The notes under the pieces: model-generated
Seen by the model: only the letters and a program-made list of their open reading frames with translations
Told to the model about the DNA's origin: nothing
Databases searched by the model: none
Assembly (NCBI GenBank): GCA_036583965.1
Contig: JAZBQD010000019.1
Span: 4,255,530 to 4,319,529, forward strand
DNA length: 64,000 bases
DNA from: Prunella strophiata
Taxonomy: Eukaryota > Chordata > Aves > Passeriformes > Prunellidae
Reading direction: 5' to 3'
Program-made: the position numbers and the translations under genes
Part shown: positions 23,157-34,889 of the stretch, piece after piece
How the letters are laid out: the number at the start of each line of letters is the position of its first letter
Numbering within the stretch: position 1 is the stretch's first letter

Positions 23157-23583
23157 AAGGATGATTTCATTTTCACCTCCTTAAAGCTGAAAGCTCTGGA
23201 GATGGGTCCCTGCGTCAGCAGGGTGAGGTTCTTCTCCCAGATCTATAAGAGGTGTTCTAAATTCATCCTTGGCAGTGCTGCATTAATTGTTGGACTTGAT
23301 GACCTTAGAGGTCTTTTTCAGCTTTAATGATTTTGTATTTCCATGATCTGAGCTGCTTACTCAGGCTCTTTATTATGAATATGCATTTCTAGGGCAAGGC
23401 CATCTGAACTTCACTCAGTGACTGCAGGATGAACACAGACCTCAGGATTCAAAAGTGTCCTTGAGTGCATGTAAGGGAGCCAAGGGTGTTTAGTCCAGCT
23501 CTAGGGGGTTGTGCCTGCAGATATTGTGTTTGGCCAGCCAAACTGATCTGAAAATTCACTCCTGTTGTTTGAGACCTGCTTTC
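23157..23583. other. Intergenic, with a CR1 tail at about 23,280-23,350
   Basis: Mostly unique. From 23,280, GTTGGACTTGATGACCTTAG and AGGTCTTTTTCAGC run into TTAATGATTTTGTATTTCCATG. This resembles a plus-strand CR1 3' end with degraded octamers. Confidence 0.6.
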
Positions 23584-24413
23584 ACAGAATCACAAAATCA
23601 TTAAAGTTGGAAAAGACCTATAAAATCATTGAGTCCAGCCTTTGACTGATCACCACTTTGTCAACCAGTCCAAAGCCCTGAGTGCCACATCCTGTCATTT
23701 CTTGAACACCTCCAGGGCTGGGGACTCCATCACTTCCCTGAACAGCCCATTCCAATGCTTGACAACCCTTCTGTGAAGAAATTCCTCCTGGTGTCTGACC
23801 TGGACCTCCTCTGATGTAGCTTGAGGCCGTTTCCTCTCATCCTGTCTGTTGTTACTGAGAGAAGAGCCTGACCAGCCCCTGGCTGTCCCCTCCTGTCAGG
23901 AGCTGTGCAGAGCCACAAGGTCCCCTCTGAGCCTCCTTTTCTCCAGGCTGAGCCCCTTTCCAGCTCCCTCAGCCCCTCCTGGTGCTCCAGACCCTTCCCC
24001 AGCTCCGTTCCCTTCTCTGGACACTCTCCAGCCCCCCAGTGTCTTTCCTGTCCTGAGGGGCCCAGAACTGGGCACAGCACTTGGTGGCCTCAGCAGTGCC
24101 CAGCACAGGGGGACAGTCACTGCCCTGGCCCTGTGGCCACACTATTCCTGATTCAAGCCAGGTGCCATTGGCCTCTTGCCCACCTGGGCACATCTGGACT
24201 CATGTACCAGCAACCCCAGGGCCTTTCCTGCTGGGCAGCTTCCCAGCCACTCTGCCCCAGCCTGGAGCTCCATGGGGCTGTTGTGACCCAAGTGCAGAAC
24301 CCTGCCCTTGGCCTTGTTGAACCTCATGCTGCTGGTCTTGACCCATGGATCCAGCCTGTGCAGATCCCTCTCAGAACCTTCCTGCCCTCCAGCAGATCAG
24401 CTCACTGAGGGTG
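23584..24413 (-). mobile_element. Long CR1 LINE 3' portion, minus orientation
   Basis: CACAGAATCACAAAATCATT, then AGTTGGAAAAGACC opens the copy. It passes through GACCAGCCCCTGGCTGTCCC, GGCCCAGAACTGGGCACAGC, GGGGACAGTCACTGCCCTGG, GCCTTGTTGAACCTCATGC and CCTCCAGCAGATCAGC, and breaks at AGGGTG (24,408-24,413), where an LTR starts. The order is collinear with the CR1 consensus on the reverse strand for about 830 bp. Confidence 0.93.
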
Positions 24414-24711
24414 TGTCACTGTGCAGCACAAATGACATGGACAGCAGCTCTTTGCAAGGTGTGAGAGAACAAAAAGAGAGGAAGTTTATTGAATCTGACT
24501 CCATTTATAGTTTTCTGAAATCCCAGTGTCATTGGAGGGTGACAGTGCCACCTCCTCAATGCCACTGGACAACTCAACAGTCCATCAAGTTGCTCTTCCT
24601 CCATAGAGGAAGACAAAACAATAAGTTATTTACAAAAAGTGTGTGAGAAAGTTCTGCACAAGAATGTGAACATCAGAAGGCTTTAGAGAAACTTAAAAAA
24701 TCAGGGCGACA
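24414..24711 (-). mobile_element. Solo LTR nested in the CR1 copy, with exact 6-bp target-site duplication
   Basis: A 298-bp element starts TGTCACTGTGC and ends GGGCGACA (terminal inverted TGTC/GACA). Perfect AGGGTG copies flank it at 24,408-24,413 and 24,712-24,717. TTTATT at 24,485-24,490 reads AATAAA on the minus strand, giving leftward orientation. There is no internal retroviral coding sequence. The 6-bp duplication fits an ERVK-like class; that assignment is inferred. Confidence 0.85.
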
Positions 24712-24717
24712 AGGGTG

Positions 24718-25764
24718 CACTGAGTCCATGCAGTGACTCCATGCACTGAGTCCCTGAGTCCATCCATGCACTGAGTCCCTGAGTCCATGCAGTGACTCCA
24801 TGCACTGAGTCCCTGAGTCCATGCAGTGACTCCATGCACTGAGTCCCTGAGTCCATGCACTGAGTCCCTGAGTCCATGCAGTGACTCCATGCACTGAGTC
24901 CCTGAGTCCATGCACTGAGTCCCTGAGTCCATGCACTGAGTCCCTGAGTCCATGCAGTGACTCCATGCACTGAGTCCCTGAGTCCATGCACTGAGTCCCT
25001 GAGTCCATGCAGTGACTCCATGCACTGAGTCCCTGAGTCCATGCAGTGACTCCATGCACTGAGTCCCTGAGTCCATGCAGTGACTCCATGCACTGAGTCC
25101 CTGAGTCCATGCAGTGACTCCATGCACTGAGTCCCTGAGTCCATGCACTGAGTCCCTGAGTCCATGCAGTGACTCCATGCACTGAGTCCCTGAGTCCATG
25201 CACTGAGTCCCTGAGTCCATGCACTGAGTCCCTGAGTCCATGCAGTGACTCCATGCACTGAGTCCCTGAGTCCATGCAGTGACTCCATGCACTGAGTCCC
25301 TGAGTCCATGCAGTGACTCCATGCACTGAGTCCCTGAGTCCATGCAGTGACTCCATGCACTGAGTCCCTGAGTCCATGCAGTGACTCCATGCACTGAGTC
25401 CCTGAGTCCATGCACTGAGTCCCTGAGTCCATGCACTGAGTCCCTGAGTCCATGCACTGAGTCCCTGAGTCCATGCAGTGACTCCATGCACTGAGTCCCT
25501 GAGTCCATGCACTGAGTCCCTGAGTCCATGCAGTGACTCCATGCAGTGAGTCCCTGAGTCCATGCACTGAGTCCCTGAGTCCATGCACTGAGTCCCTGAG
25601 TCCATGCAGTGACTCCATGCACTGAGTCCCTGAGTCCATGCAGTGACTCCATGCACTGAGTCCCTGAGTCCATGCACTGAGTCCCTGAGTCCATGCAGTG
25701 ACTCCATGCACTGAGTCCCTGAGTCCATGCAGTGACTCCATGCACTGAGTCCCTGAGTCCATGC
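24718..25764. repeat. 21/34-bp minisatellite of about 1.05 kb
   Basis: The array is built from a 21-bp unit (starts TGCACTGAGTCC, ends GAGTCCA) and a 13-bp insert TGCAGTGACTCCA, arranged irregularly as 21 or 21+13 (34 bp). Units are almost identical; one variant has CATCCATGC near 24,767 and another has CATGCAGTGAGTCC near 25,543. All three minus frames stay open for about 350 codons simply because the repeat lacks stops. It begins exactly at the 3' target-site copy of the neighbouring LTR. Confidence 0.95.
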
Positions 25765-26130
25765 TGTCCCTCCCTCACATCAACCCCCACCCCTCACTGC
25801 AAGTGCTCTGCTCTGCCAGGGTCCTCTGAGTCTGCCTGTGCTGGTTTCTGCCAAAAGCAGGAGGTGGTGGAGCAGTGACTCAGTGCTGATGGCTTCTCCC
25901 TCTGCACAGATGGGCAGCCTTCTGCACCAGCACCAGCTGCAAGGCCCAACATCGGGGGTGTTGTGTGCAGGAGCTTGGGAGCAAAGCTCTGAGCCTTTAA
26001 ATTCACATCCAGACCAGTATCAGTGACTGCTGACCTCCACAGGGCTGGGAATTCCCACAGCACCCAGCTCCCTCTGGAGGGCTCCCAGAGAGGAGCTGAG
26101 CACTCCCACATCCCTGGGAATTTGGACAGA

Positions 26131-26182
26131 GCTGTTTGGAAACCACTGGAGGAACTGCTGTTTGGAAACCACTGGAGGAACT
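26131..26182. repeat. 26-bp tandem duplication
   Basis: Two adjacent identical 26-bp units beginning GCTGTTTGGAAACC, at 26,131 and 26,157. This is a recent local duplication. Confidence 0.92.
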
Positions 26183-27503
26183 GAGCTGAGCTGCCAAGGC
26201 TTGGGCTTGGTGTGAAGCTGATCTCCCTCCCAGCAAAGGTGATGGGGAAGAGGGGTCAGGGCTGGCAGCAGCTCCCTGTCACCTTCCATTTGTGAATGAA
26301 GACCTAACTCTGCCTGCAGGTGCCATCTGCACCAGCTTGGACACGGCCATGGCTCTGCACAGCATCCAGGAAAAACAGGACAGCCAAGACAAACACTCGG
26401 TTCCAAAAGTGCTCACAGCTGACATATTGCTCATCTGAAGGCCAAGGAGCCTCCTGGTCACTGCTGGCTGCTCCAAAACAGGACCAGTGACCAGCCCCAT
26501 CTCTCCATTGCTCTTGACATCACATTTTCTTGCACAAAGACACGGGAGGTTGGAACATGTGAACGTTCATGCTATGAGAATATGAGAGTAGAGAGCATTT
26601 TGGAAGCTACCTGGCTACTTAAAGTCTATTAGTAATTCTGATGGTATTAAAAAAAAAAAAAATATTAGGGCACAGATTTTCCCTTCTCTGCCTAGTGGTT
26701 TATTTATCTTCTTGCATTTTGCAGGGAATTAAATTCTTGTCTCCATGGAGTTATCAATACTCCCACCCAGATTTCTTTCCTGAGCAGGTAATACCCATCA
26801 GAGTCTGTGATTACATATATATGGTTAATTACTCTTTCCCATGTTTATTATTTGGAGCTTACCAAGACAGAATTTCCCTGAAGTTTACCCTACCGTCACC
26901 AGGAGTGGGGATCCATTCTCTTCCCTTGACACAAATCTTTAGGTTAAACCATCCCACATAATTTGTGATACCAGCAGGCTGTGGCACCTCAGAAATCCCC
27001 TTATTTTCTGATCAGTTCTTGAAGAGCTTATCTAGACCTTTAGGGGATCCTGCCTGATAACCTCTCTGCAGTGAAAAATGACCATTGCTTCTGTATTTTC
27101 TCTCCTTTCTTTAAACAATTAGAAATCCCTGACAGGGCTTTCGTCTTACACCATAATAAAGTAACTTCTTTTAAAAATGATTGCAATAAAACTGCTAAAA
27201 ATCTTTCTGCAGTGACTGATCTTCCAGAGTCTCCAGTATATCCAAGTGTCCCAGGGGATCCCTGCCAGTTTGTCTGTACAGAAAGAAGAGCTGCCAGGCT
27301 GTGGTTTCCAGGGCACCTCCTGCCTCTCCCAGCTCCACAGCCACACTGATCCAGACTCATCCAACCCACACTCACTTTTTGTCTTGTCTCCAGCACAGGC
27401 CAAAGTGAACATCTAGGAAAAGCACAGGAGCAGGATGAGCATAAAGTGATGTTTCCTCTGATACTCCGTCAGACTCCAAAATTTTCCTCCTGGGAACTTC
27501 TTG

Positions 27504-27560
27504 AGCCAAGTACTTGGAGATATTTGGGACTTCCTAAGCCAAGTACTTGGAGATAGTTGG
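27504..27560. repeat. 34-bp tandem duplication carrying a palindrome
   Basis: GCCAAGTACTTGGAGATA occurs at 27,504 and 27,538 with period 34. Each copy holds the perfect palindrome CCAAGTACTTGG. Confidence 0.9.
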
Positions 27561-28009
27561 AAACCCTCAGTTGCTGCTTCCCTCTGGTTCTCTTGAACAC
27601 ACAGAAACAGTTGTCATTCCCAATTTCACCTTCTCTACAGCCTTTTGCCACCCCCCTCTATGTATATATGTACATATACCCCCTCCACATCCATAAAGGA
27701 GCCAAAACTGGGGTACCCAAGAAGGATTTCTGAGCTATGGATTTCCATCATGACACAACAGTGTTAAAATCTGGTGCCACATTTACCACTTTCCATTCCT
27801 CTGCTAAGTATCACCACATCCAGGAGATTTCTTGGTTACACTTCTGACGCTTATTTTTTTCCTCTTTAAAAGATTCAAATTCAAGCAGTTTGACATTTTC
27901 TACCCTGAACGTTTCAGAGGATGCTGGAAAGCATCCAGTACTCATTTTATCACTTTACTTTTTGGCCAGATTTCAGTGTAGCCTTTTTTCTTTTGCACAG
28001 AATTAAAAG

Positions 28010-28460
28010 ATCACACAACAGGTTAGTTTTCCATATGTTCCATTGTTTTAAATTATTAGCTTAATTTAGGCTCCTTTGGTGTTCTCCTTTCACAGACTTT
28101 GCAATCAACATGTTTACTAGCAAGTGAAGACATCATTAATGTATGTGTGTATTGGAGGGTAAATGCAAAAATTACATTCTGAATTCACTGACACGAGCAG
28201 TCACCCCTACAACACGGTTTTGAGAGTTTAACCAAGAAACAAAAACTTGTGAGCCCAAACAAAACATCTTGACTTTCTCATTTCAATTGCTAAACACTCA
28301 CCCAGGCTGCATGTGAATGAATTACCGACCCTGAAATTATGTGCATAAATTATTTGGCAAACAAGTCTGAGTAATGAACAAATGTGGGTGAATTGCTGTG
28401 TTGGGGAAGAGAAAGTGAGGCATGATTCATTCAATCACCCACTCGTTATGGCTGAGTCCC
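28010..28460. promoter_or_regulatory. AT-rich unique block, possible non-coding element
   Basis: Repeat-free AT-rich sequence with ATTATTAGCTTAATTTAGG, CATCATTAATGTATG and AATTATGTGCATAAATTATTTG (two near-palindromic runs). Regulatory function is only a possibility suggested by composition. Confidence 0.2.
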
Positions 28461-28774
28461 CGGGCTCAAATTAGGCAATAATCAAGGATCCTTCAGTGCA
28501 GGGGCTGGAGTGAGCTCAGCTGGGCTGTCAGGCTGCAGACACAGGATTTGGGAGTTCTGTGTGGCTGGGGCCAGTGTCTGCAGCATCCAACACTCATCCA
28601 TAGTGCTGAAGTGCTCAGCCAGTCCTGATGCAGACACCTGGACACCCCTCATGCATCAGGAAATTGTAATTCTTGATCTCACTGCAAAATGACATGTCTC
28701 TGGGCAAATAATGGTCAATCCATGGCCTAAGCCAGACTGACTGTTCTCATGTAGTGTCAGCAGGGTTCACACTG
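28461..28774. other. Intergenic sequence, no gene seen
   Basis: Unique sequence with no recognisable feature. Confidence 0.5.
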
Positions 28775-29006
28775 GCAGAGAGCAGGATTAGATTGGATAT
28801 TAGGAAAAAAATCTTGGCTGTGAGGGTGAGGAAGCCCTGGCACAGGGTGCCCAGAGAAGCTGTGGCTGCCCCATCCCTGGCAGTGCTCCAGGCCAGGCTG
28901 GACAGGGTTTGGAGCAGCCTGGGACAGTGGAAGGTGTCCCTGCCCATGGCAGGAGTGGAACTGAATGGGCTTTAAAGTCCCTTCCAACCCAGGCCTCTCT
29001 GTGGTT
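28775..29006 (+). mobile_element. CR1 LINE 3' fragment, plus orientation
   Basis: AGGATTAGATTGGATATTAGG, then AAAAAAATCTTGGCTGTGAGG, GCACAGGGTGCCCAGAGAAG, GGAAGGTGTCCCTGCCCATG and CTTTAAAGTCCCTTCCAACC: the full set of 3' UTR blocks to near the terminus. Confidence 0.93.
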
Positions 29007-30959
29007 CACAGGCATGAGAAAAGCTCACCTCGTGCCATCCCTGATTTTCAGTACTTACACTGGGTACCACTACCTGAAAGTGTGGAAATGATGCCCAGAC
29101 CAAATTGGATCCAAACCTGTACTCCCACTTGGAATTGTAGGAGAGGTTGGAGCTCTCTACCTCTTGAATTAGGCTGACTTCTGACCATTTCCTCTTTTCC
29201 ACCCACACTTGCTATTCCTTTGGGTTTTGAGGTTTGCATGGGATATCTGTAAACACTGTTCTTAATGAAGGATCTGACAAACTTGTGCCCAGTGTGACCA
29301 AAATCCAACAGCTGCTGTCCATCCAGGCATGCCCTCAGCCCCACCTCCTGCCCTCTGAGCCAACAAAACACACAAAGTTCAGCTTCCCAACTTCCCAGCT
29401 GCCCTTTGCCCTCACCAGGCTCGTGTCCAGACCTCTGATGTTTTGGGCACAAGCATTGCACTGCCTGTGCTAGTTGGTCACTCTGTGCATGCACAGAGCA
29501 AAACCAACATCCAGAAATCACCCAGGAACCAAGGATCAACAAAACATCCTCTGTCCTGAAGCTCTGTGGTTAAAACCTCCCCAGTCAGACTTTTGAGAGA
29601 AAGAACAGAGCAAAAGCATTCAGAGCAAAAAATGCCTCGTTATTTTTCTTTGGCTTTGCTGAGCATCAAAACAAGTGCAAAGGTGACATTCCCAGGGAAC
29701 TTGTATTCCAACCATCCTCCTTCAGCCACTCCTGATTTCCAGAGTATCAGTAGCAGGTGGTGCAGAAGACACTGCCAAGGCTCACTTGGAGGATATTTTT
29801 GAAAGCATTAAAAAAATTCCCTTGAACTATTCTGAGCACTGCAGGCAGCTCTTTTCTGCCTCAGAAGGGAGTGTGGAAACTTGAGTTTCCTCCCCAAAAA
29901 CAAAATACCTCTGCCTGTCCTGGCCCTGCATGAGCCAGCTGAGCCTCAGTGTAAAATAGGCATGATGAGCTGAATTCCTCCCCTGGGGAAACCAGAGCTG
30001 AGTTATTGTTCAGTGGCATCAGGAACTGATTCAGTGTGAATGGGAGAATAAAAAAATCCAGGCAAAACTATGAGATCCCAGCCAGCAATACACTTCAACC
30101 CACATCCAAGCTTAAGGCCATGAACAGTCCCAAGTAAAATACCAGGACTGGATGTACTGGCCTTAAGTGCATAAAAATGGGATTATGCATGCACAGTAAT
30201 AAATTTTAGCAAGGATGGTGTTTTAAGTTGCCTAATTCCCTGCAGCACTTTGGAGTTTCTGTTTGTAGTTATCTCAAATATCTGTGCCATGGTGAAGGGA
30301 GAGTGACAGGCCCAGCACTGGTGCAGTGTGGTGTGGAGCAAGCAGGAGTTTCACTTCCCAGGCCAGCTATTTTCCCTCTGCTCCCTGGGGGAATCCTGTT
30401 GAAAGGGGAATTTGTCCATGTAGTGTCATATAAGAGAAGAAAGAAACAGTTTCATACACCACTTTACACTGGAACACTGATTAATACTCAGGTAATGTAA
30501 CTTTTACTAAATTAGACTGGCAGTCACAAAATGCTTTGCTAATTCTGTTTTCAGTGTTCTGCCAGTGATATTATTGTGAGTGATATGGCCTGAGATTCCT
30601 GTTGTACACGTGATTCTGTGGTATAAAATCCACTTCAGACAATCAAACATTATTATATGGCTGGAGTTTTAATAGAAGCAGAGTACAAAAAGACCTCAAG
30701 AACCTTCTCTAGTCTGTTCCTGTGTAACAGGGCAGACTCAGCTGAGTGATTTTTGTTCCTGAGAGCTTTCCATGATAACCCTCTCTAGGAGTTTATTATG
30801 GGACTTCATTTTTCAGAATTCTCCTGGTCAGTACATATCTCTTACACCTTCCTGGTGAATCTCTGTAACATTTTGCACTCAGCTCTTTGTAACTCCATAT
30901 TTACAGTATTTCCCTGTCTTGCTTATGTCTTTCCCTACAAAAGTCCAACTAATGTCAAG
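29007..30959. other. Intergenic sequence, no gene seen
   Basis: Unique sequence with only short chance frames. Confidence 0.5.
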
Positions 30960-31190
30960 ACTCACAACTTGTATGTTTTCCCCTCTGTCCCAAAGCCTGT
31001 TACCCAGCCATGGAAGGAAATGAGGTTGATTTGACATGATTTGTTCTTGACAAATCCATGTTGACTGTCTCTAATCTCCTTGTCTTCTCTTACATGCTTA
31101 CAAATTGTTTGATTATTTGTTCCAGGATTTCTCAGGAAATGGAAGGTAAACTGATGTGTCTGTAATTCCCTAACTCCTTTCAACCCTCCC
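30960..31190 (-). pseudogene. CR1-type LINE reverse-transcriptase fragment
   Basis: The minus translation contains RDSQHGFVKNKSCQINLISF. It matches the S-QHGF-x-K-x-KSC-x-x-NL-x-x-F block of CR1-clade reverse transcriptases (finger region just before the catalytic YLDF/FADD blocks). The preceding residues (QTICKHVREDKEI) fit the helix before that block. Only about 60 residues are recognisable. The downstream catalytic part is missing, so this is a dead fragment, older than the 3' end copies. Confidence 0.7.
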
Positions 31191-33457
31191 CTTTTTTACT
31201 AAATTTCCATCCTCACCTTCAGTTTTTCAAGGTACTTACTCATCAAATATTTCATACCTTAGAGAATCTATCAGCAAATCAGGAAATTAGCAGAGGACAT
31301 TCTAAAAAGATAATCATAGTTTAATGACCTAAATTGCTACATGGTATTCTAATCAGCTTTAGGCAGATTATTATGGGGTTTTGGGTTTGGTTTTCTTTTT
31401 TTCCAAAACACTACAGTTTTGGTCTGTCTCTATTGTACAGCTTTCAGCAAGCTCACATGATTTTTAATATGCTGTAACTGTTCTCCTTGACAGCTATAAA
31501 GCAAACCCAGCCAAAGTGGTCAGACTGAGCCTGACACTGCAGATGGGTGTTACTGCAAGAAAGGAGGCCTGGATTTCCTGCCACAATGCAGTGGGATGGG
31601 TCAGAGTGTGTGGGTGAGCAGTTCATGCAAGGAGATCAACACATTGACTTGCCCAAGTGCAAATCCCTCCTTGTGCAACGCTGGGAGCAGGGAACAATGA
31701 TGGATGAGAAAGCCAGACATGCCCAATTCTCACAGCACCCTCCCTGCTGTGCCAGGGCTGCTCCCAGTGCAGCTGGGTCCAGCTGAGATCAGCATCAGCT
31801 TTGCAGCCATACATTGAGCTTTCCTGGAAGTCACACTTGCACCTTCCCCCAAACTCTTCTTTCTTTCCCTGTTCTCAGTTAAGGTTTGGGAAGAGGAGAG
31901 CTGTCTCCAGCTAGCCACAATGCAGTGCATCATTTGAAATTAATCATTCCCCATCAGCCTCCCAGGCCAAATGCCAGGCACAGTGGAGTCAATCCTCTTC
32001 CATGAAATCATCTCTGAAGCAGCATCTCTGCTCTTAAGTGCATTTTCACTGGGTTTCTAAGCACACATCAAACCCAAGTTCGACAGAATGATATTTTCTC
32101 TGCTCTTTGCAGTGTTTTTTCCAGTACCACTGAAGGGCACTGTGTTCTCAGGAGACAGGGAGATGTAAAAGGAGTCTTGGCAGACAGTAGGAAACTCTTC
32201 CTGAAAAGCTTAAGAGCACCTTATCAGAAGGAGAATGAGGTTATGGGCACACCTTTTCCTCCTGCTGAGTCATGATTTCTTCCTGCCACTGACAGCAGAC
32301 AGGGAAAAAGCAGCCAGCTCCCAGTCAGTGATCAAAGACTCACATCATTTCACTTATAGGATGAAAAAAGAGGTAAGACCAAGAAATGAAATAAATATTG
32401 TCATGATTGACTCATCCTTCACACATCTCTGGCTTGTATTCCTTTTTTTTTAACCTGTCAAACCTCTCACTGTCAGTTTCACACTTGGTTTCAACACAGC
32501 TACAGAGGTGGAGATGGCAATTCTCCTGCTTATTGATCTTGACATGACAAATCCTTGTCTCACACGGAGAAAAATGTTACTGCTGTCAGAAGAGATGCAG
32601 GCGGTGACTTTTGTATCTTCCTCTGGTAAAATAAACTTGGATTATGGCACGGGGTCAGTGCTGTGGGATTTGCAGATGCTGGAGTGCTGTACAACACTCC
32701 CCTCTTGTGATTTCTCTCGTTACAACACTTCCCAAACCGCAGCCTTTCCCCATTAACCTCTTTTCCATGGCAGATTCCCTCCCTGAGCACCAGCCCTGCC
32801 CTCAAACAGCCACTTTCCTCAGTGGGAACTGAACAAGGCTATTTGAAGCACACACACATTTTGGTTTTACTGATTTCCTCCTTCCCTGTGCCTGTAAGTG
32901 TTGTTTTTTATATGATTCTCTGTTTGCTGCTTCAGGAACTTGGACAGACCTGGCATTCCCACCTCTGCCAGCACACGTTGTGTTTCCTCTCTAAATGCAG
33001 AGTTCAGTGCAGAAATTTCAGACCTGCAGGTACATCTTTGCTATTCTCTTGTATTTATTGGAGCTGCAGAGGACCAGAGCCAGGCTGCTTCAGTGGAATG
33101 ACAGCATCTTTGCCCACACAGTGCCTGTCTCTAAATTTTGAAAGCATCACAAAAAAAAAAAAAATAGGAATCAGTGCAGGATTCCTGCTCACCATGGCGA
33201 GGTGTGGGCTTGCTCTCAGGGAATGGCAGAGTTGGACACTGCTCCAGAAGGAAAGGGAAGCTGGGGATTGAGCAAGGTGGGAGGGGTGGAAGAGGTGAGG
33301 ACACCAGGGTGGCCTGGCTGTCACAGGCACAGCCCAACACCTGAGCAAAGCAAGCAGAGACACCTTGGTGACAGTGACCAGGCTCAGCTGAGAGCCCAGA
33401 TGGCCCAACAAGTCCATGGGGAGCACAGGATGAAGCAGGAATGGTCATGCTGGACCT
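31191..33457. other. Intergenic sequence, no gene seen
   Basis: Unique sequence with short chance frames and an A run near 33,150-33,163. No gene was recognised. Confidence 0.5.
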
Positions 33458-33461
33458 ATCT

Positions 33462-33937
33462 TGATGCCTCATGTTTTAGCTTTTCTATTTTTCAGATTCT
33501 GTGCTGCTTTAGTGTGTGGGTCTGGGCTTCATATCAGGGATGGTGAGCTCTCTGCACAGAGCAGGGAGACAAAACAATTCCTGCTCCAGCTGGGGACCAA
33601 GGACAAATGATGCAAATCTCAGGCCCAAGAGCACAAACAACATGGACTGAAGAGAGAAAAACAAATATGGGACTTCAAGGGCAAAAGCTGGAATTGTAAC
33701 AATTGTTAAAGTTAATTGGAAATGTAACAATTAACTCCAATATGCAAATGGAGCTGATAAAAGTGAGAGACCCCGTGACTGGTCCATTTTGTGCCCATTT
33801 TGGTTCATCTTGGGTGCAGCCCTGGCTGGGCTCTTGTGCTGCTCCAAGGTAGATCAGTTGAGGCCTCCTAATAAATTCCTACTTTATTCTTTATCTCTGT
33901 CCAGTCTCTGTTCTAGGTCAGGCTTCAAAAGGCATCA
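33462..33937 (+). mobile_element. Solo LTR with perfect inverted ends and 4-bp target-site duplication
   Basis: A 476-bp element opens TGATGCCT and closes AGGCATCA, perfect 8-bp inverted termini. ATCT flanks it at both 33,458-33,461 and 33,938-33,941. AATAAA at 33,870-33,875 sits about 60 bp from the end, as expected for an R/U5 boundary, and gives plus orientation. No internal gag/pol/env adjoins it. A 4-bp duplication is typical of class I (gammaretrovirus-like) LTRs. That class is inferred from the duplication length. Confidence 0.88.
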
Positions 33938-33941
33938 ATCT

Positions 33942-34889
33942 CAAAGCTGATCTTGACCACAAACGGGCAAACCCCAGGAAGGGAGAAACCTTCAGGGACA
34001 TGACAAGTCCCACAAAAAACTTTTACTTGCCCACGTGAAAAAGCAGAATCCAAAATATATAATTTATTTTTGATCTGGACAGGTGGGAAGGAAAAATATA
34101 CTTAATTACTGCTTTGCTGGTGTGCTCAGAGGCCAAGTAATGTAGTCACCATTAGGAGTAACTTTTTAAAGAATTCTTGTTAATAAGTGAAGAACAGCAG
34201 AAAACATTTCAGTTCTACTTCCATGTCACACTCATGTCAAACTACTTCCCCTTCTTTGAGGAAAAAAAACTCAATAACTTCTTTATTAAGCACTGACCTG
34301 CTCCTGTATTTTATTGCCCAGATTTAGTACAGCTCAATATTTTGTCTCCACCATCCTTATTTCTGGTGCAGCTGGGCTGTCACTTTGTTACCACAGGGAA
34401 CAAAGGCAAGTTTAGATGTCAATTTTTTTGCTATAATACCTTGACAGCAACTGTGACATGAAATCAAAGTGTAGGAATTGCCTTCAACACTGAAGAGAAG
34501 AGGAATGCCACCAGCAGCTCCCTTTCTTTTCACAGATACTGGAACTAAGTTTCCAAAGTCTGCAAAGTTGCTGTTTTCTTAACAAATTAACCATGGGTAC
34601 CTCCAAGGTCACAGAGTTACTGAACAAAGAGTGACAAACAACAAGGTCTGTGCCTGAGCCCCATCCATGTGGTTTGTGAGGGGCTGTGTGCTCAGGGCTG
34701 AGGGATGTTCAAAAAGCAATGAGAGGAAAACTAAGGAGCAAAATGTACCTAGAATTAGGGGGAAAAAATTTAAAAGTGTGTGTTCTGGTTGAGAGCATGC
34801 ATTTTCAAAGCAGCTGTTTTCATAACAGAGAGGAGAATTAAGACAACCTTGAGCACAGTAGGAACTTTGAGCATATCTCAGCAGTAGCC
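33942..34889. other. Intergenic sequence, no gene seen
   Basis: Unique AT-rich sequence with no recognisable feature. Confidence 0.5.

Larger units (their letters stand above)
25765..28009. other. Intergenic sequence, no gene seen
   Basis: Unique sequence. It contains two small tandem duplications (listed separately) and an A run near 26,648-26,661. Nothing matches a coding exon that I recognise. Confidence 0.5.

Noticed and set aside
23849..24408. Open frames up to 167 codons at about 23.7-24.4 kb
   Set aside because: They lie wholly inside a minus-strand CR1 3' region that is non-coding in the element.
24718..25764. CRISPR-like array
   Set aside because: The 13-bp piece between units is identical throughout, so there are no unique spacers, and the host is a vertebrate.
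24673..25790. Three overlapping minus-strand frames of about 350 codons in the 21/34-bp minisatellite
   Set aside because: All three frames are open with the same permuted peptides, as expected from a stop-free repeat.
25794..26500. Possible retroviral internal coding sequence next to the LTR and minisatellite
   Set aside because: Translations on both strands show no capsid, protease, polymerase or envelope motif. The LTRs appear to be solo copies.
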